Shown here piece by piece: positions 61,244 to 61,355 of a stretch of 61,355 nt of DNA (positions within the stretch are counted from its first letter, which is position 1; every line of letters starts with the position of its first letter). The notes under the pieces were generated by a model that saw only the letters and a list, made by a program, of their open reading frames with translations, did no database searches and was not told the origin of the DNA. A program made the position numbers and the translations under genes. Origin of the DNA: CAVTND01 sp963735955 (GTDB lineage: Bacteria > Pseudomonadota > Gammaproteobacteria > Burkholderiales > Burkholderiaceae_F); assembly GCA_963735955.1 (NCBI GenBank), contig CAVTND010000014.1:1-61355 (forward strand), written 5' to 3'.

Positions 61244-61355
61244 CTAGGTTTGGTAAGCCGTGAGTACGACGTCGGCACCGGCCTGACGCAGTGAGATCAG
61301 CGCCTGATACTCGGGCGAAGCGTGCCAGCTCTCGAGCGAATCGATGTCGGGAAAC
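61244..61355 (-). CDS. DUF1330 family protein, 3' end only, truncated by window edge
   Basis: The last 37 codons before the right edge, minus strand, read FPDIDSLESWHASPEYQAL then ISLRQAGADVVLTAYQT and stop at TAG 61244. This is the C-terminal part of a DUF1330 protein (dimeric alpha/beta ferredoxin-like fold), where SLESWHASPEYQAL with the invariant SPEYQ is diagnostic. The start lies beyond the window. Function unknown. Confidence 0.8.
   Translation of the reverse strand, partial: FPDIDSLESWHASPEYQALISLRQAGADVVLTAYQT

Noticed and set aside
1..61355. CRISPR arrays, tRNA or rRNA genes
   Set aside because: No set of regularly spaced short repeats and no cloverleaf or rRNA-like stretch was found while reading both strands.

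Overview
The window is a GC-rich (roughly 65 percent by eye) proteobacterial chromosome segment. The gene content fits a betaproteobacterium of the Burkholderiales type: a Bug-family TTT substrate-binding protein, a form II cox cluster, a MoxR/VWA pair, CbpA/CbpM, a glycine riboswitch ahead of gcvT, and an Orn/Lys/Arg decarboxylase. The taxonomic placement is an inference from gene content. No rRNA, tRNA or CRISPR array was seen. Frameshifts cluster in patches (about 0.2-6.2 kb, 38.4-41.8 kb, and single sites near 10.9, 49.4, 49.7, 57.4 and 58.9 kb) and hit otherwise well-conserved housekeeping genes, so they look more like sequencing or assembly errors than true gene decay.

Layout. 0-6.8 kb: egtD and a threonine dehydratase (both frameshifted, minus strand), then an attE/attF/attH-like ABC transporter operon (plus). 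6.9-16.6 kb: MAPEG protein, MsbA-like ABC exporter, thyA - small ORF - folA, a CaiB-type CoA transferase coupled to an HMG-CoA lyase-like gene, an alpha/beta hydrolase, sdaA, and cbpA-cbpM. 16.6-24.8 kb: a gene-cassette array wedged between the 3' ends of the convergent host genes cbpM and gcvP. 24.8-30.0 kb: the glycine cleavage operon gcvT-gcvH-DUF6265-gcvP, preceded by a tandem glycine riboswitch with an intrinsic terminator. 30.1-46.6 kb: membrane and metabolic genes (DUF418, NmrA-like, decarboxylase with a purU remnant at its 3' side, FecR/DUF6600 protein, DUF2182-DUF1326, MFS, dcd, D-threonine aldolase-like enzyme, Bug protein, Fe-S membrane oxidoreductase, ethylbenzene-dehydrogenase-like lipoprotein). 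46.9-60.3 kb: a form II CO-dehydrogenase-like (xanthine oxidase family) region, coxS-coxL-coxM-VOC with coxD, coxE, coxG and an XdhC/CoxI gene, interleaved with dadA and an MFS transporter. 60.3-61.4 kb: DUF350, a lipoprotein and a truncated DUF1330 gene.

The most striking region is the cassette array. All cassette genes point left and are separated by attC sites (R'' and R' boxes of the form GCCTAAC...GTTRRRY around an imperfect hairpin). Cargo includes two unknowns, a methyltransferase, a WD40 lipoprotein-like or secreted protein, a VapBC toxin-antitoxin pair, a low-affinity iron permease-like protein, a small secreted protein, a DUF1428 protein and a LysE exporter. One attC is split by an IS1111-group element (IS110 family) that carries a candidate guide-RNA segment. 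At the right end, beyond the first cassette, are an attI-like site and a LexA-box-like palindrome exactly where an integrase promoter should be, but gcvP begins (at its 3' end) only about 45 bp further on and no intI gene remains. This reads as a headless integron: the recombination platform is kept and the integrase is gone.
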